Source of the DNA: Billgrantia sulfidoxydans
GTDB taxonomy: Bacteria; Pseudomonadota; Gammaproteobacteria; Pseudomonadales; Halomonadaceae
Reading direction: 5' to 3'
NCBI RefSeq assembly: GCF_017868775.1
Contig: NZ_CP053381.1
Span: 1,736,001 to 1,800,000, forward strand
Length of the DNA stretch: 64,000 bases
The position numbers were made by a program, and so were the translations under genes. Shown in pieces: positions 52,523 to 62,492 of the stretch. The notes beneath the pieces are model-generated. The model saw only the letters and a list, made by a program, of their open reading frames with translations, did not search any database and was not told where the DNA came from. Each line of letters begins with the position of its first letter. The stretch's first letter is position 1.

Positions 52523-53338
52523 TCAGCCGGGAGTGTTCACGCGCCGGTACACGGCTTCGAGCAGGCTGTAGAGACCGAAGCTGAACAGGCCCAGGGCAAC
52601 GAAGGCCAGCAACCAGCGACCGAAGGCTTGGCTGCGCAACGTGCTGAAGACGTCTGTGAGACCGCCCGCCTCGCCGGGATCCACTTCATAGGCGGCGAGG
52701 ATGAAGAAGGCGCCGATGAGCAGGAATACCAGCCCGCGTACCACCAGCCCGAAACGACAGACGGGGTAGGCCCAGCGCTGGGTGCGGGATGGCATGTCGA
52801 AGTGGCGATGAAACTTCATTTTCCAACCCTTGATGCCATGGGCGATGCCGGCGCCAATGATGGCCAAGCCAACGGCGCCCACCAGCCAGCGTCCGTAGGG
52901 TTGCTGCATCAGCCAGCCGGCGAGGCTTTCCGAACCACTACCGGAATCGCCGGAGCCGCCGCCCAGGGTAAAGATCAGGCTGGCAGCAAAGAACGCCAGG
53001 AGCAGATGCGTGCTGGCGCTTACCAACAGGCCCGCGCGTATCGCCAAGCCCTGGGCGTCGGTGCCGTGACGATCAGTATCCTTGACGGCCTGGGTGCAGC
53101 GCCAGACGGCGTAGCCCACCAGCCCCACGCTGATCGCACCGAGCAGCACGCCGCCCCACGGGGCGGTCATCAGGCGCTCCAGCGCGCCGCGGCTGTCCGT
53201 GGTCTCGCCGCCCTGGCCGAGTGCCGCCAGCGCGGCGAGGCCTCCCACCAGCAGATAGACGACGCCGCGAGCCGCATAGCCCCAGCGCGCCAGCAGCGTG
53301 AGTGCCTCCCTCCGGTCGGGCGCGGTCGTGCCGTTCAT
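52523..53338 (-). CDS. DUF1206 membrane protein
   Basis: The 271-residue inner-membrane protein contains three DUF1206 repeats of two helices each; 'GYAARGVVYLLVGGLAAL' (about 20-37) and 'FGLVVRGLVFLLIGAFFILAA' are repeat signatures. AGGAGG stands before the ATG at 53338. The function is unknown. It is the first chromosomal-looking gene right of the transposon module. Confidence 0.85.
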   Translation of the reverse strand: MNGTTAPDRREALTLLARWGYAARGVVYLLVGGLAALAALGQGGETTDSRGALERLMTAPWGGVLLGAISVGLVGYAVWRCTQAVKDTDRHGTDAQGLAIRAGLLVSASTHLLLAFFAASLIFTLGGGSGDSGSGSESLAGWLMQQPYGRWLVGAVGLAIIGAGIAHGIKGWKMKFHRHFDMPSRTQRWAYPVCRFGLVVRGLVFLLIGAFFILAAYEVDPGEAGGLTDVFSTLRSQAFGRWLLAFVALGLFSFGLYSLLEAVYRRVNTPG

Positions 53339-53488
53339 CGCGGGCTCCTCCTGGTTGAGCTTGGCATGTGCAGCGCTTCCTCACCGCAACTCTAGCAGTT
53401 CGGTCTGGTTCGAAGTTCCGCCTAGAGGGCAAGCTTGTCGATGAGCTCGCCCAAGGAAAGTCCATCGAAGAGACTTTCAGACAGTAAA

Positions 53489-53516
53489 CCCGGGCGCCTT
53501 TTCTCAGGTGCCCGGG
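53489..53516 (-). terminator. Hairpin downstream of the hemerythrin gene
   Basis: A 10-bp stem (CCCGGGCGCC / GGTGCCCGGG, one G-U pair) lies 28 bases after the stop of the minus-strand hemerythrin gene. On that strand it is followed by a short TTTA, giving a weak intrinsic terminator. Confidence 0.55.
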
Positions 53517-53543
53517 CGAAGTGACAGCTCTTGTGTCAAGGGA

Positions 53544-54119
53544 TCAGCCGGTCATCCTGCCGCTGAGACGGTCGCGCAGACGGTCGACCATGCCGACGCC
53601 GGGGCCCACGGTCTTGTGGAACAGCTCGGAGTGGGGGGCGCTGGGGTGGGGGCGAGTCGGTGCCAGCTGCTTGGCTTTCTCCACCTTCTTGCCCAACTCG
53701 ACGAGGTCCTCGCCGGGAATGCGCTGGCGCAGCTTGGGAAACTGGTCGGCTTCCTCGTCCTTGGCGTGGTGGCGCAGCAGTTCGTCCAGCTTGTGCACGC
53801 GCTCCATGAATGCCGGCTCGGCGGCGTCGGCGTCTTCCAGCTGCTTCATTACCTGCACGATCACATCGTGTTCCTCCCTGTCGTGCTCGGCTTCCTCCTC
53901 GCCGTCGGGGATGCGCTTCTCCATCGCGGGGTAGACGTACATCTCCTCGGCGACGGAATGACGCATCACCTCGGCGATCAGCGTATCGGTCAGATCGCGG
54001 CGTTGTCCGGCATCCGGGGACTGCTTGATCTGATCGAGGAGTCCTTCCATCTCGCGATGGTCGAGGGTGAGGATGTCGACGACGTCCTGGGCGGACGTAT
54101 TGGTGGTCTGCACGGTCAT
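53544..54119 (-). CDS. Hemerythrin HHE-domain protein
   Basis: The 191-residue cytoplasmic protein has an HHE four-helix bundle with ligands such as 'LDHREMEGLL', 'RHSVAEEMYVYPAM', 'EHDREEHDVI' and 'HHAKDEEADQFPKL', which form a di-iron site. The C-terminus is a basic, Pro-rich tail. These proteins bind O2/NO or store iron in stress. The gene is transcribed away from the metallophosphoesterase gene. Confidence 0.9.
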   Translation of the reverse strand: MTVQTTNTSAQDVVDILTLDHREMEGLLDQIKQSPDAGQRRDLTDTLIAEVMRHSVAEEMYVYPAMEKRIPDGEEEAEHDREEHDVIVQVMKQLEDADAAEPAFMERVHKLDELLRHHAKDEEADQFPKLRQRIPGEDLVELGKKVEKAKQLAPTRPHPSAPHSELFHKTVGPGVGMVDRLRDRLSGRMTG

Positions 54120-54288
54120 GAGACTCCCTCCATTGAGTCGTTGTGCCCTTTGCTACGGGGCCATCTCAACATAGTCGCAAGCGCTGGCATCAGCCAAACC
54201 TGGCGAAGCCTCTCGCTGCCCGCTTATGCTGGGTCAATCCGATCGGAGCGGTGTACTTGCCGGTGCGCCGGCAAACGAGGAGGTAGCC

Positions 54289-55050
54289 ATGCGACTCAGG
54301 GTGCTTTCCGACCTGCATCTGGAACATTTCGACGAAGGACGCGAGTTGCCGGACGTGGCGGCGGACGTCGTCATTCTTGCCGGTGACATCCACCGCCATG
54401 CGGAGGGCCTGGCCTGGGCCGCCGAACGCTTCGCCGGGGTGCCGATCCTCTACGTGCCGGGCAACCATGAATTCTATGGCAGCTGCATGCCGCTGCTGCG
54501 TCAGGCGTTGGCCGCCGAGGCCGAGCGGCTGGGTATTCATCTGCTCGACAATCGTTCGCTCACGCTGGGGGGCGTACGCTTCCACGGCACCACTCTGTGG
54601 ACCGACTTCGCGCTCTATGCCGATGACCCGGACTTCGACCCGGCGCTGACCGAAGAGAAGGCGCGCTGGTTGATGCCGGACTTCAGTATCATCGAGCAGC
54701 CGGAAGGAGAGAGGTTCAGCCCGGCCGAAAGCCAGCGGCTGCATAGCGAAGCATTGGCCTGGCTGGCGGCGGAGCTGGCCAAGCCCTTCGACGGACCTCG
54801 GGTGGTGATCAGTCATCACGCCCCCCTGGCCGAGTGTATTCCGCCAAGCTACCGGGGCGATGCGCTGTCGCCGGCCTTCGCCTCGCATCTGCCGGCCATG
54901 ATGGGGCGCATGGCGCTGTGGATTCACGGTCACGTGCACGAGCCGGTGGATTGCGAAGCCAATGGCACGCGGGTGCTGGCCAATCCGGGGGGGTACCCCG
55001 GGGAGTTCGAGCCGCCCCTGTTCGTGCCGGACCTGACCATCGACATCTGA
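54289..55050 (+). CDS. Calcineurin-like metallophosphoesterase
   Basis: The phosphoesterase (about 253 residues) has all metal motifs: 'SDLHLEHF' (D-x-H), 'ILAGDIHRH' (GD), 'VPGNHEFYG' (GNHE), 'VVISHHAPL' and 'IHGHVHEP' (GHxH). GAGGAGGT just before the ATG at 54289 fixes the start; the frame extends farther upstream but without family sequence. The substrate is unknown. Confidence 0.87.
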   Translation: MRLRVLSDLHLEHFDEGRELPDVAADVVILAGDIHRHAEGLAWAAERFAGVPILYVPGNHEFYGSCMPLLRQALAAEAERLGIHLLDNRSLTLGGVRFHGTTLWTDFALYADDPDFDPALTEEKARWLMPDFSIIEQPEGERFSPAESQRLHSEALAWLAAELAKPFDGPRVVISHHAPLAECIPPSYRGDALSPAFASHLPAMMGRMALWIHGHVHEPVDCEANGTRVLANPGGYPGEFEPPLFVPDLTIDI

Positions 55051-55061
55051 GGAAATCCACC

Positions 55062-55136
55062 ATGATCTCCCACGATTCGCCCTGGTTGGCTTACGAGGGG
55101 CTGCCTTCACACCCCGAGTGGCCGCCGGGGCGGTAG
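55062..55136 (+). CDS. Possible 24-residue peptide
   Basis: A short frame (MISHDSPWLAYEGLPSHPEW...) starts after GAGGAAATCCACC, 12 bases behind the phosphoesterase stop. The ribosome binding site is good but the length is minimal and there is no family. It may be a chance frame. Confidence 0.3.
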   Translation: MISHDSPWLAYEGLPSHPEWPPGR

Positions 55137-55182
55137 ACGGCGCAGGCTGCCCGGGGCCATCCTTGGCGCCAGGCAGGCTCGA

Positions 55183-56655
55183 TCAATGGAAGCTGGCGGC
55201 ATTCAGCCACAGGTGGACGAGGATACTGGCGGCGTAGCCCAGCGCGATCACCGGCGCCCAGCGCAGGTGTCCGGCAAAGGTGTAGTAGCCGCGGGCCTGG
55301 CCCATCAAGGCAACCCCGGCGGCGGAGCCGATGGAGAGCAGGCTGCCGCCGACCCCGGCCGTCAGCGTGATCAACAGCCAATGGCCGTGGGACATCTCCG
55401 GCTGCATGGTCAGCACGGCGAACATTACCGGAATGTTGTCCACCACCGCGGAAACCAGGCCCAGCGCGATATTGGCCCAAGTGGCATTCCAGCCACTGTA
55501 GAGCAGCTCCGAGACCAGGCTCAGGTAGCCGAGGAAGCCCAGGCCGCCGACGCACATCACCACCCCGTAGAAGAACAGCAGGGTGTCCCACTCGGCCCGT
55601 GCCACGCGGTTGAACACGTCGAACGGCACCACGCTGCCGAGCTGGGCCAAGCGGCGCTCGTCACCCGCGCGGGTGTAGCGCTCGCGCTTGCGCTCCAGCG
55701 AACGGGGCAGGGTACGGCGCAGGTAGTAGCCGAAGAATTGCAGGTAGCCGAGGCCCGTCATCATGCCGAGCACCGGCGGCAGGTGCAGCAGGCTATGGCT
55801 GGCCACGGCGGTGGCCACGGTGAGCAGGAACAGGCCGATGATACGCCGCGCGCCGCGCTTGAGGTCGATCTCCTCTTCGTCGCCTTCCGGCCTGCGGTCG
55901 CCGACGAACAGGCTCATGGCCACCGCCGGCACCAAGAAGTTGACCAGCGAAGGCACCAGCAGGGCGAAGAACTCATAGAACTGCAGCATGCCGGCCTGCC
56001 ACACCATCAGCGTGGTGATGTCGCCGAAGGGGCTGAAGGCACCGCCGGCGTTGGCCGCCACCACGATGTTGATGCAGGCCAGGTTGATGAAGCGCCTGTC
56101 GCCCTCGGCCACCTTGATCACCACGGCGCACATCAACATGGCGGTGGTCAGGTTGTCGGCCACCGGTGAAATGAAGAAGGCGAGCCCACCGGTGAGCCAG
56201 AACAGCTGGCGGTAGCTGAAACCCTTGCGCACCATCCATGAGCGCAGTGCGTCGAAGACTCGTCGCTCCTCCATGGCGTTGATGTAGGTCATCGCCACCA
56301 GCAGGAACAGCATCAGTTCGGCGAACTCGAGCAGGGTCTCGCGGAAGGCATGCTCGGCCTCGGCGGGCATGCCCGCCCGGACGTAGACCCAGCCGATCAT
56401 GAACCAGATCAGGCCGGCCGCGACCAGCACCGGCTTGGACTTGCGCATGTGCAGCTTCTCTTCGGCCATGACCAGCGCATAGGCGAGCACGAACAGCACC
56501 ACGGCGACGAAGCCGACCAGAGAATTCGTCAATGCGAGCGGTCCGGTGGCGGCATGCGCCAGCGGGCTTGCGAATAGAGCAACAGCGACGAGCAACAGCA
56601 GAGCCGGGCCACGGAGAGACCGAGGCCTGGCGGAGGTGGAGCAGCCGAAGGGCAT
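55183..56655 (-). CDS. nhaD: Na+/H+ antiporter NhaD
   Basis: The 490-residue inner-membrane antiporter has a signal-like N-terminus and about 12 helices. 'SPVADNLTTAMLMCAVVIKV' and 'NIVVAANAGGAFSPFGDITTLMVW' are the NhaD/ArsB-superfamily core motifs. The protein is typical of halophilic and alkaliphilic gammaproteobacteria and supports the Halomonas-like assignment. The gene stands alone. Confidence 0.9.
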   Translation of the reverse strand: MPFGCSTSARPRSLRGPALLLLVAVALFASPLAHAATGPLALTNSLVGFVAVVLFVLAYALVMAEEKLHMRKSKPVLVAAGLIWFMIGWVYVRAGMPAEAEHAFRETLLEFAELMLFLLVAMTYINAMEERRVFDALRSWMVRKGFSYRQLFWLTGGLAFFISPVADNLTTAMLMCAVVIKVAEGDRRFINLACINIVVAANAGGAFSPFGDITTLMVWQAGMLQFYEFFALLVPSLVNFLVPAVAMSLFVGDRRPEGDEEEIDLKRGARRIIGLFLLTVATAVASHSLLHLPPVLGMMTGLGYLQFFGYYLRRTLPRSLERKRERYTRAGDERRLAQLGSVVPFDVFNRVARAEWDTLLFFYGVVMCVGGLGFLGYLSLVSELLYSGWNATWANIALGLVSAVVDNIPVMFAVLTMQPEMSHGHWLLITLTAGVGGSLLSIGSAAGVALMGQARGYYTFAGHLRWAPVIALGYAASILVHLWLNAASFH

Positions 56656-56871
56656 GGGGAAGCGTCCTGAGGAAGGGAGCGGAAGAACTCAGCGCTTATA
56701 TAACATGCCATGTTGCGTTGCGGTATCGGTGGGAGGGCCGTGGGCCATGCCAGTTTGGCATGAGCGAGCCAGTCGTCCGAGGCGTTCCTGGTCCCAATCG
56801 TGAGGGAGGGATGTGCTAGCGTGGAGCCGTGACATCAACGGGCGAAAAACGCTTCGAAGAGTGGAGGTAGC

Positions 56872-57153
56872 ATGCACATTGCCGTGATGACGGTACGGAT
56901 TTCCCTGCCTGGCTGCGCGTCGTTGAAGGAGAAGCGGCAGCGCATGGGTGGCCTGCACGAGCGCTACGGCCGCAACCCGGCTGTGGCGGTTTGCGAAAGT
57001 GGTGAGCACGACCGGCTGGAGGCGAGCGAATGGACCTTCGTGACGGTGGGCAACGAGCGGCCGAAGGTGGAGTCGCTGTGCAGTGAGATCGAGGACAAGC
57101 TGCAGCGCACGGTGGACGGACGAGTGATGGAGGTTTTGCGGGAGCTGCTGTAG
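56872..57153 (+). CDS. DUF503 family protein
   Basis: The 93-residue protein shows the DUF503 pattern 'MTVRISLPGCASLKEKRQRM' near the start, 'NPAVAVCESGEHDRLEASEWTFVTVG' in the middle and an amphipathic C-terminal helix. GGAGGTAGC precedes the ATG. DUF503 proteins are small ferredoxin-fold proteins of unknown role, often near rbfA in other bacteria; not here. Confidence 0.85.
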   Translation: MHIAVMTVRISLPGCASLKEKRQRMGGLHERYGRNPAVAVCESGEHDRLEASEWTFVTVGNERPKVESLCSEIEDKLQRTVDGRVMEVLRELL

Positions 57154-57359
57154 GCCTGAGCGACGAGGCAGGTTTGTCGGATATGGCATCGGCTAATTTT
57201 GCGTTGCATCATGATGCAGCAAAACAGCTCTTAAGTGAGCTTCGGTGGTGCAGAAGGGGCGAGCTGGCGACATATGGCACAAAGCCTGCGTAGCTGTTTT
57301 TTTTGCAGGTCTTTGTTTTGTAAGAAATTCTATAATTATTGGCGCAGTAATCGCATTGT
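57154..57359. other. Intergenic stretch without recognised gene
   Basis: About 200 bases after DUF503, AT-rich and including 'TGTTTTTTTTGCAGG' (57294-57308). I see no gene, repeat or clear promoter. It would hold the promoter of the candidate RNA that follows. Confidence 0.35.
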
Positions 57360-57497
57360 GTTGGTTAGCTAACCGATCAACGCTGCAGGAAGGTCGGCTT
57401 CACCTTCCTCGGCAACGTCGCCAACGGTTAAGGACCAGGGCGATGTACCGATGTGAGCTGGCGTGCTCCACCTGACCCCCTTCGGGGGGTCTTTTTT
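57360..57497 (+). ncRNA. Candidate structured small RNA or leader
   Basis: The segment holds an 8-bp perfect hairpin AGGAAGGT-N7-ACCTTCCT (57387-57409) and ends in a strong intrinsic terminator. A minute frame of ten codons (57443-57475, MYRCELACST, AAGGA upstream) lies just before the terminator, so an attenuator leader is another possibility. No gene follows on this strand, which favours a free sRNA. No family is recognised. Confidence 0.25.
57474..57497 (+). terminator. Strong intrinsic terminator
   Basis: The stem GACCCCC-TTCG-GGGGGTC is followed by seven T (57491-57497). It is one of the clearest terminators in the window although no ordinary gene precedes it closely. Confidence 0.8.
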
Positions 57498-57694
57498 GTC
57501 TGGCCAGGGTGAGCGTTCGCCACCCCCGTCGCAACTCGACCTTGGTCGCGTGTGGAACGTCGCGCACGGAAAAAGCTGCCAGGGCGTACCCTGACAGCCT
57601 TGTGAGGTGAAACTACCGTAGGGAGTGGTTTCAACCGTTCCTCGAAGCTTCCTGCTTCATGGCTCGATCCGTGAGGTGGAACGGAAGAGGGCGC

Positions 57695-58186
57695 TTAGCG
57701 GCCCTGGTTCTTGCCTCCCTTGCGGCCGGCTTCCGAGGCCTTCTGCGGGTCGTTGGCAAAGTTGCCGCCGCTGTGCTGGCCGCCCTTCTGGCCGGCCTCC
57801 GAGGCCTTCTGCGGGTCGTTGGCAAAATTGCCACCGCTGTGCTGGCCGCCTTTCTGGCCGGCTTCTGAGGCGCGCTGCGGGTCGTTGGCGAAGTTGCCAC
57901 CGCTTTCGTGTCCGCCTTTCTGGCCGGCTTCGGAGGCGCGCTGCGGGTCGTTGGCGAAGTTGCCACTGCTCTGCTGGCCGCCCTTGTGGCCGGCTTCGGC
58001 AGCGCGCTGCGGATCATTGGCGAAATTTCCACCGCTTTCATGGCCGCCTTTCTGGCCGGCCTCTGACGCCTTCTGCGGATCGTTGGCAAAGTTGCCACCG
58101 CTTTGCTGGCCGCCCTTTTGGCCAGCTTGAGAAGCTTTCTGCGGATCGTTGGCAAAGTTGCCCGGATTCTGGTTGCGCTGTGCCAT
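57695..58186 (-). CDS. KGG-repeat general stress protein (GsiB/con-10-like)
   Basis: The hydrophilic protein of 163 residues has about seven to eight tandem units of 20 residues of the type 'GNFANDPQKASEAGQKGG'. The KGG motif recurs in every unit. Such proteins are LEA-like and protect cells in osmotic or general stress. GAAGGAGAT precedes the ATG at 58186. The repeats also appear at DNA level and may expand or contract. Confidence 0.87.
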   Translation of the reverse strand: MAQRNQNPGNFANDPQKASQAGQKGGQQSGGNFANDPQKASEAGQKGGHESGGNFANDPQRAAEAGHKGGQQSSGNFANDPQRASEAGQKGGHESGGNFANDPQRASEAGQKGGQHSGGNFANDPQKASEAGQKGGQHSGGNFANDPQKASEAGRKGGKNQGR

Positions 58187-58492
58187 GTCAGATCTCCTTC
58201 CTAGTTTGCCTGTCGAGTCACAAGCGAGATCGTACGTCCATTTACCGGCTTTCCGGCACTGCTGGCGTCTGCCATCACGCATAAACGTAGGAATCGGCAA
58301 CCGGCTTATCAACCTGTCTCGGGTTTCCTAATGAAAAGAAAAGTTGGCATTCCAAACGAAAGTTTGCCCACAACGGCAAGAACGCCGATTCGCCGCGATA
58401 TTGATGACGCATACGGGGAGTCGGCTCGGTGAAATCCGTTGGATGAACTAGGGTATCGGGAGGAATCCATTCGCTAGGCAAAAGGATGCGCC
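58187..58492. other. Divergent promoter region of the KGG protein and K+ channel genes
   Basis: The about 306 bases hold no gene. Both flanking genes start from it in opposite directions. I could not assign a sigma factor site with confidence. Confidence 0.4.
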
Positions 58493-59500
58493 ATGTCGAC
58501 TTTCATCGCACTCAGCGGTTTTCTTCTGCTGGGTCTGGTGTGCTACGACGCCGTCCAGACGACGCTTTCCGCAGCCAGGTCGGGGCCCATCACACGGCTT
58601 CTCGGTCGGTTCGCCTGGTATACGGCCCTGTGGTTCTACCGGCGCTTCTCCCGGCATGGGCTGCTTCGGGCCGTTGGTCCCTGGGTCACCGTCAGCCTGA
58701 TGCTGGTATGGGTCGGTCTGATCTGGCTGGGGTGGTGGCTGGTCTTCAACAGTCATCCCACGGCTGTGTTTCATCCAGACTCCGGCACCTACGCCAACCC
58801 CGTGGAGCGACTCTATTACGTCGGCTATACCATCACTACGCTGGGGTACGGTGACTTCGTGGCCGGTGGTGCCAAGTGGCAACTGCTGTCCGTGGTCGCG
58901 GCAGCGAACGGCTTTTTTCTGCTGACGCTTGCCGTGACGTATATCCTCTCGGTCATGTCTGCAGTGGTTCAGAAGCGCCAACTGGCGCTCTCGATCCACT
59001 CCCTGGGCGCTACGCCGGCGGACATCGTGGGCCAATGGGGCGAGGAGGGCGATTTCAGCGTGCTGGCCAGTCAGACCGACGCATTGAAATCGACGATCAT
59101 CAGCGTCGGGCAGCAGCACCTCGCCTACCCCATCCTGCATTACTACCACCAGGGTCACGCCGAGCGAGCCCTGCCGGTCGCGCTGTTCCGGCTCTACCAG
59201 GCCCTTGTCATCGTCTGTCACGGCAGCACGTCGCTTGCCCCCTCGGTGCGCCTCCAACTGCAAGCGACCCTCCATGCACTGGAGGACTTCCTGTCGGTGT
59301 TGAGCCAGGACTTCGTGCGACCCGCTCGGCACGTGCCCGAGATCGATGCCGCCTGGCTGCCCGCCGCAGCCGGCCTCGACAGATCGCCCGAGGCGCTCTG
59401 TCGCTATCTGGAAACGCTGGAGATTCAGCGCCTATGGCTGGCCTATGTCCACAAGGACGGGTGGGACTGGCGAACGCTGTGGGTGAATGAGTTGACCTAA
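58493..59500 (+). CDS. Two-TM potassium channel family protein
   Basis: The 335-residue inner-membrane protein has helices at about 5-22, 65-86 and 130-155. The pore loop carries the K+ selectivity filter 'TTLGYGDF' (TLGYGD, 116-121). The C-terminal about 170 residues are cytoplasmic and helical, without an RCK motif I can see. It should conduct K+ (or other monovalent cations) in osmotic adaptation. It is separate from the chemoreceptor gene downstream. Confidence 0.85.
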   Translation: MSTFIALSGFLLLGLVCYDAVQTTLSAARSGPITRLLGRFAWYTALWFYRRFSRHGLLRAVGPWVTVSLMLVWVGLIWLGWWLVFNSHPTAVFHPDSGTYANPVERLYYVGYTITTLGYGDFVAGGAKWQLLSVVAAANGFFLLTLAVTYILSVMSAVVQKRQLALSIHSLGATPADIVGQWGEEGDFSVLASQTDALKSTIISVGQQHLAYPILHYYHQGHAERALPVALFRLYQALVIVCHGSTSLAPSVRLQLQATLHALEDFLSVLSQDFVRPARHVPEIDAAWLPAAAGLDRSPEALCRYLETLEIQRLWLAYVHKDGWDWRTLWVNELT

Positions 59501-59636
59501 GTCAACAAGATGAGCATCGCTTTCATGAAAAGGTATCAAGGCCTCTGGTGCGACCGGCGGCTGTGCGGCTTCATTGGCTTGCGGAAACGACGCTGGACCA
59601 TCCGCATCGACCACCCACAGCCGAAATGGCCAGATC

Positions 59637-61412
59637 ATGAAAACGTACGCAAACAAGGAAGCCCGGTTCGCCGGTCTCAAGCGGTTGCCGGAGCTCAATC
59701 TGCAGAACAAGATACTATTGCTCGTCCTGGTACCGCTTATCATATCCTCCTCCAGCCTGCTGGTGCTCGAGGGACTGGAGCGCATCGAGACCAATCGCTC
59801 CCAGCTCGAGCGGCAGCGCGAGCTGATGATCGAGTCTCGCCGCATGGGAGTCGAGAGGATCGTCGAGATGGCCCGGACCCTGGTCCGCAACATGGCGGCC
59901 GGTGGCGGCGACCCGGCCGTGGCGCAACACGAGGCCAAGGCCCTGCTGCGCGACCTGCGCTTCGATGATGACAACTACCTCTTCGTGTTTGATGACCAGG
60001 GCACCATGCTCGTGCAGCCGGCGATACCCGAACAGGAGGGGCGCAATCTGCTCGATCTCGAGGATGCCAACGGCAAGCCGCTCATCCGCGACATGATCGA
60101 GATCGCCCGCCAGGGCGGCGGGGGTTATGCATATGAGTGGCTCAACCCCGCCACCGGCCGGGAGGAGTCGAAGTATTCCCATGCCGCGGCGATCCCCGAG
60201 TGGAACTGGATCATTGGCGCCGGCGTGTACGCCAACGAGGTGGACGCCGCCATGCTCGGCATCGAGGCGGCAGCCCGTGAGCAGTTGTTCGAAACCTTGG
60301 TGCGACTCTGGCTCGTTGCCTCGGCCATCAACCTGGCCATTACCTTTCTGGCCATCTGGGTCACCCGCCGCACGGTGCGCCAGATCCGCCGTACCGCCAG
60401 CGATATGCACGAGATTGCCCAAGCGGTGGCCCAGGGGCACGGTGACCTGACCCGGCGCCTGACCGTGACCAGCCGCGACGAGATCGGCGAGCTGGCAAGC
60501 CAGTTCAACGGCTTCCTGTCGCGCATACAGGCTACCCTGCGCGACGTCCGCGGAAGCGCCAATCGGGTCTATGACGTGGCGCAGACCATCGCCCGCGACA
60601 GCGAGGAACTCGCTTCGCGTACCGACCAGGCCGCAGCCAACCTGCAGCAGACGTCGTCGGCCATGGAGCAGATCACCTCCACGGTGCAGAACAACGCCGA
60701 CCATGCCCAGCAGGCCGATGGCCTGGTCCGCGGCAGCGCCGAGGTGGCGCGCCGGGGCAGGGAGTCGATGGCGCGGGTGGAGTCGACCATGGGCGACATC
60801 AGCGACGCTGCGACGAAGATCGGGGAGATCGTCTCGCTGATCGACGGTATCGCCTTCCAGACCAACATCCTGGCGCTGAATGCCTCGGTCGAGGCGGCCA
60901 GGGCCGGCGAGCACGGCCGCGGCTTTGCCGTGGTGGCACAGGAGGTGCGCTCCCTGGCACAGCGCTCGGCCGATGCCGCGCGCGAGATCAAGGCGCTGAT
61001 CGACGACTCGGTGAACCGCACCCAGCACGGGGCCGGAATCGTGCACCAGGCGGGCGAGACCATGCAGGAAATCTTTGCCAGTATCAGCCGGATCAGCGAG
61101 GTGATTGCCGAGATCAGCGCCGGTTCGCGCGAGCAGAGCGCGGGCATCCATGAGGTCAACACGGCGGTCAACCAGATGGATGCCATGACCCAGCAGAACG
61201 CGGTGATGGTGGAGCACAGCAGCGAGACGGCCGCGGCGATGCGGACCCAGGCGGAGCGCCTGTCCCGCCTGATCAACGCCTTCGTGCTTGGCGACGAGGG
61301 GAAAGTGCCGCAGGACTCGGGTAACGGCGATGCGCCGCTACCGGCGTCCGTACCCAGGGCGCTTGTGCGGCGAGAGGCACGCGCGGCCGAAACCGAATGG
61401 GAGGCCTGGTAG
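59637..61412 (+). CDS. Methyl-accepting chemotaxis protein with Cache-type sensor
   Basis: The receptor (about 591 residues) has a first membrane helix ('[19 protein letters not shown]'), a periplasmic single-Cache domain ('[20 protein letters not shown]', '[18 protein letters not shown]'), a second helix, HAMP (about 230-285) and the MCP signalling domain with the tip '[20 protein letters not shown]'. The C-terminus ends 'EWEAW', like the pentapeptide tether for CheR/CheB. The start at 59637 is the ATG of MKTYANK; upstream in-frame codons are not family-like. The ligand is unknown, probably a small carboxylate. Confidence 0.9.
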   Translation: MKTYANKEARFAGLKRLPELNLQNKILLLVLVPLIISSSSLLVLEGLERIETNRSQLERQRELMIESRRMGVERIVEMARTLVRNMAAGGGDPAVAQHEAKALLRDLRFDDDNYLFVFDDQGTMLVQPAIPEQEGRNLLDLEDANGKPLIRDMIEIARQGGGGYAYEWLNPATGREESKYSHAAAIPEWNWIIGAGVYANEVDAAMLGIEAAAREQLFETLVRLWLVASAINLAITFLAIWVTRRTVRQIRRTASDMHEIAQAVAQGHGDLTRRLTVTSRDEIGELASQFNGFLSRIQATLRDVRGSANRVYDVAQTIARDSEELASRTDQAAANLQQTSSAMEQITSTVQNNADHAQQADGLVRGSAEVARRGRESMARVESTMGDISDAATKIGEIVSLIDGIAFQTNILALNASVEAARAGEHGRGFAVVAQEVRSLAQRSADAAREIKALIDDSVNRTQHGAGIVHQAGETMQEIFASISRISEVIAEISAGSREQSAGIHEVNTAVNQMDAMTQQNAVMVEHSSETAAAMRTQAERLSRLINAFVLGDEGKVPQDSGNGDAPLPASVPRALVRREARAAETEWEAW

Positions 61413-61486
61413 CGTCCGTTCGAAGCTTGCCCCGAGAGGGTCGAAGCGCGACGATAGAGCGACATTCCGCTGGCGGAGAGCGAGCT

Positions 61487-62458
61487 TTGGCTGAGGCAAC
61501 GGCGTCTGGGCAGGCGATCCCGGTAGGCATCAGTGCCTGCCTGATGGGCGAGCAGGTGCGCTATAACGGCGGGCACAAGCGTTCTCGCTACTGCCTGGAA
61601 GTGCTCCAGGAGTGCTTCGCCTTCGAGCCGTTCTGCCCCGAACTCGAGGCCGGCCTCGGCGTGCCGCGGGAGCCGATTCGCCTGGTCGGCGCGCCCGGCG
61701 AGCCGCCGAGGGTAGTGGGCACCGACGACCCCTCCCGCGACGTCACCGAGCGATTGCGCGAGGTCGGCGAGGCGTTCGTCGCCCGACACCGGCACCTGCG
61801 TGGCTTCATCCTGATGAAGGGTTCGCCGAGCTGCGGGCTCGAGCGGGTCAAGGTCTATCACGAGAACGGCATGCCCAGCCACGCCGACTCCGGCCTGTTC
61901 GTGCGCGTGCTGCGCGAAGGCTTCCCCGAGCTGCCGCTGGAGGAGGAGGCGCGCATGAACGATGCCGTGCTGCGCGAGAACTTCATCACCCGGGTGTTCG
62001 CCTTCGACGACTGGAAGCGCCACGTCGAAGCGGCGAGCGAGTACCACGCCCTGATCCAGTTCCACAGCCGCCAGAAATACCTGCTGATGGCACACCACGT
62101 GGAAGCCTACCGCGAGCTGGGCCGCTACCTGGGTAGCGAGGGGCATGCCCTGCCACTGGAGGAGGTCAAGCGCTCTTACCTGCAACGCTTCATGGCGGCA
62201 CTGTCGCGACCGGCCACGCGCAAGACCCACACCAACGCGCTGATGCACGTGCTCGGCTATCTGAAGCAGGCGGTGGACAGCGAGGTCAAGCAGGACCTGC
62301 TGCAGGCGGTGGAGGAGTATCGCCTGGGCCACGTGCATCTCGCCGTGCCGGTGCGCCTGCTCAACCACTACGTGAAGCGCCACGGCTCGGCGTACATCCG
62401 CCAGCAGACCTATCTCGATCCCCACCCCTACGAGCTGGGCTTGCGCAACGCCATCTGA
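61487..62458 (+). CDS. DUF523-DUF1722 fusion protein
   Basis: The product of about 323 residues has an N-terminal DUF523 domain ('VGISACLMGEQVRYNGGHKRS', 'GFILMKGSPSCGLERVKVY'), with three conserved Cys, and a C-terminal DUF1722 domain ('YHALIQFHSRQKYLLMAHH', 'NHYVKRHGSAYIRQQTYLDPHP'). The pair is known as a conserved protein near photolyase genes in other bacteria, so a link to DNA or light repair is possible. TTG at 61487 has GGAG in front; an ATG at 61397, inside the preceding gene, is an alternative. Confidence 0.85.
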   Translation: MAEATASGQAIPVGISACLMGEQVRYNGGHKRSRYCLEVLQECFAFEPFCPELEAGLGVPREPIRLVGAPGEPPRVVGTDDPSRDVTERLREVGEAFVARHRHLRGFILMKGSPSCGLERVKVYHENGMPSHADSGLFVRVLREGFPELPLEEEARMNDAVLRENFITRVFAFDDWKRHVEAASEYHALIQFHSRQKYLLMAHHVEAYRELGRYLGSEGHALPLEEVKRSYLQRFMAALSRPATRKTHTNALMHVLGYLKQAVDSEVKQDLLQAVEEYRLGHVHLAVPVRLLNHYVKRHGSAYIRQQTYLDPHPYELGLRNAI

Positions 62459-62492
62459 AACGCCATCTGAACAGGGCCAATCGCCCTCCTTC

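Noticed and set aside
57245..57475. A 76-codon + strand frame
   Set aside because: No ribosome binding site, mixed composition, and it crosses the hairpin of the candidate RNA; unlikely to be a gene.
57700..58150. About 60-bp tandem repeats that look like a repeat array
   Set aside because: They encode the KGG units of a stress protein and keep the reading frame throughout.
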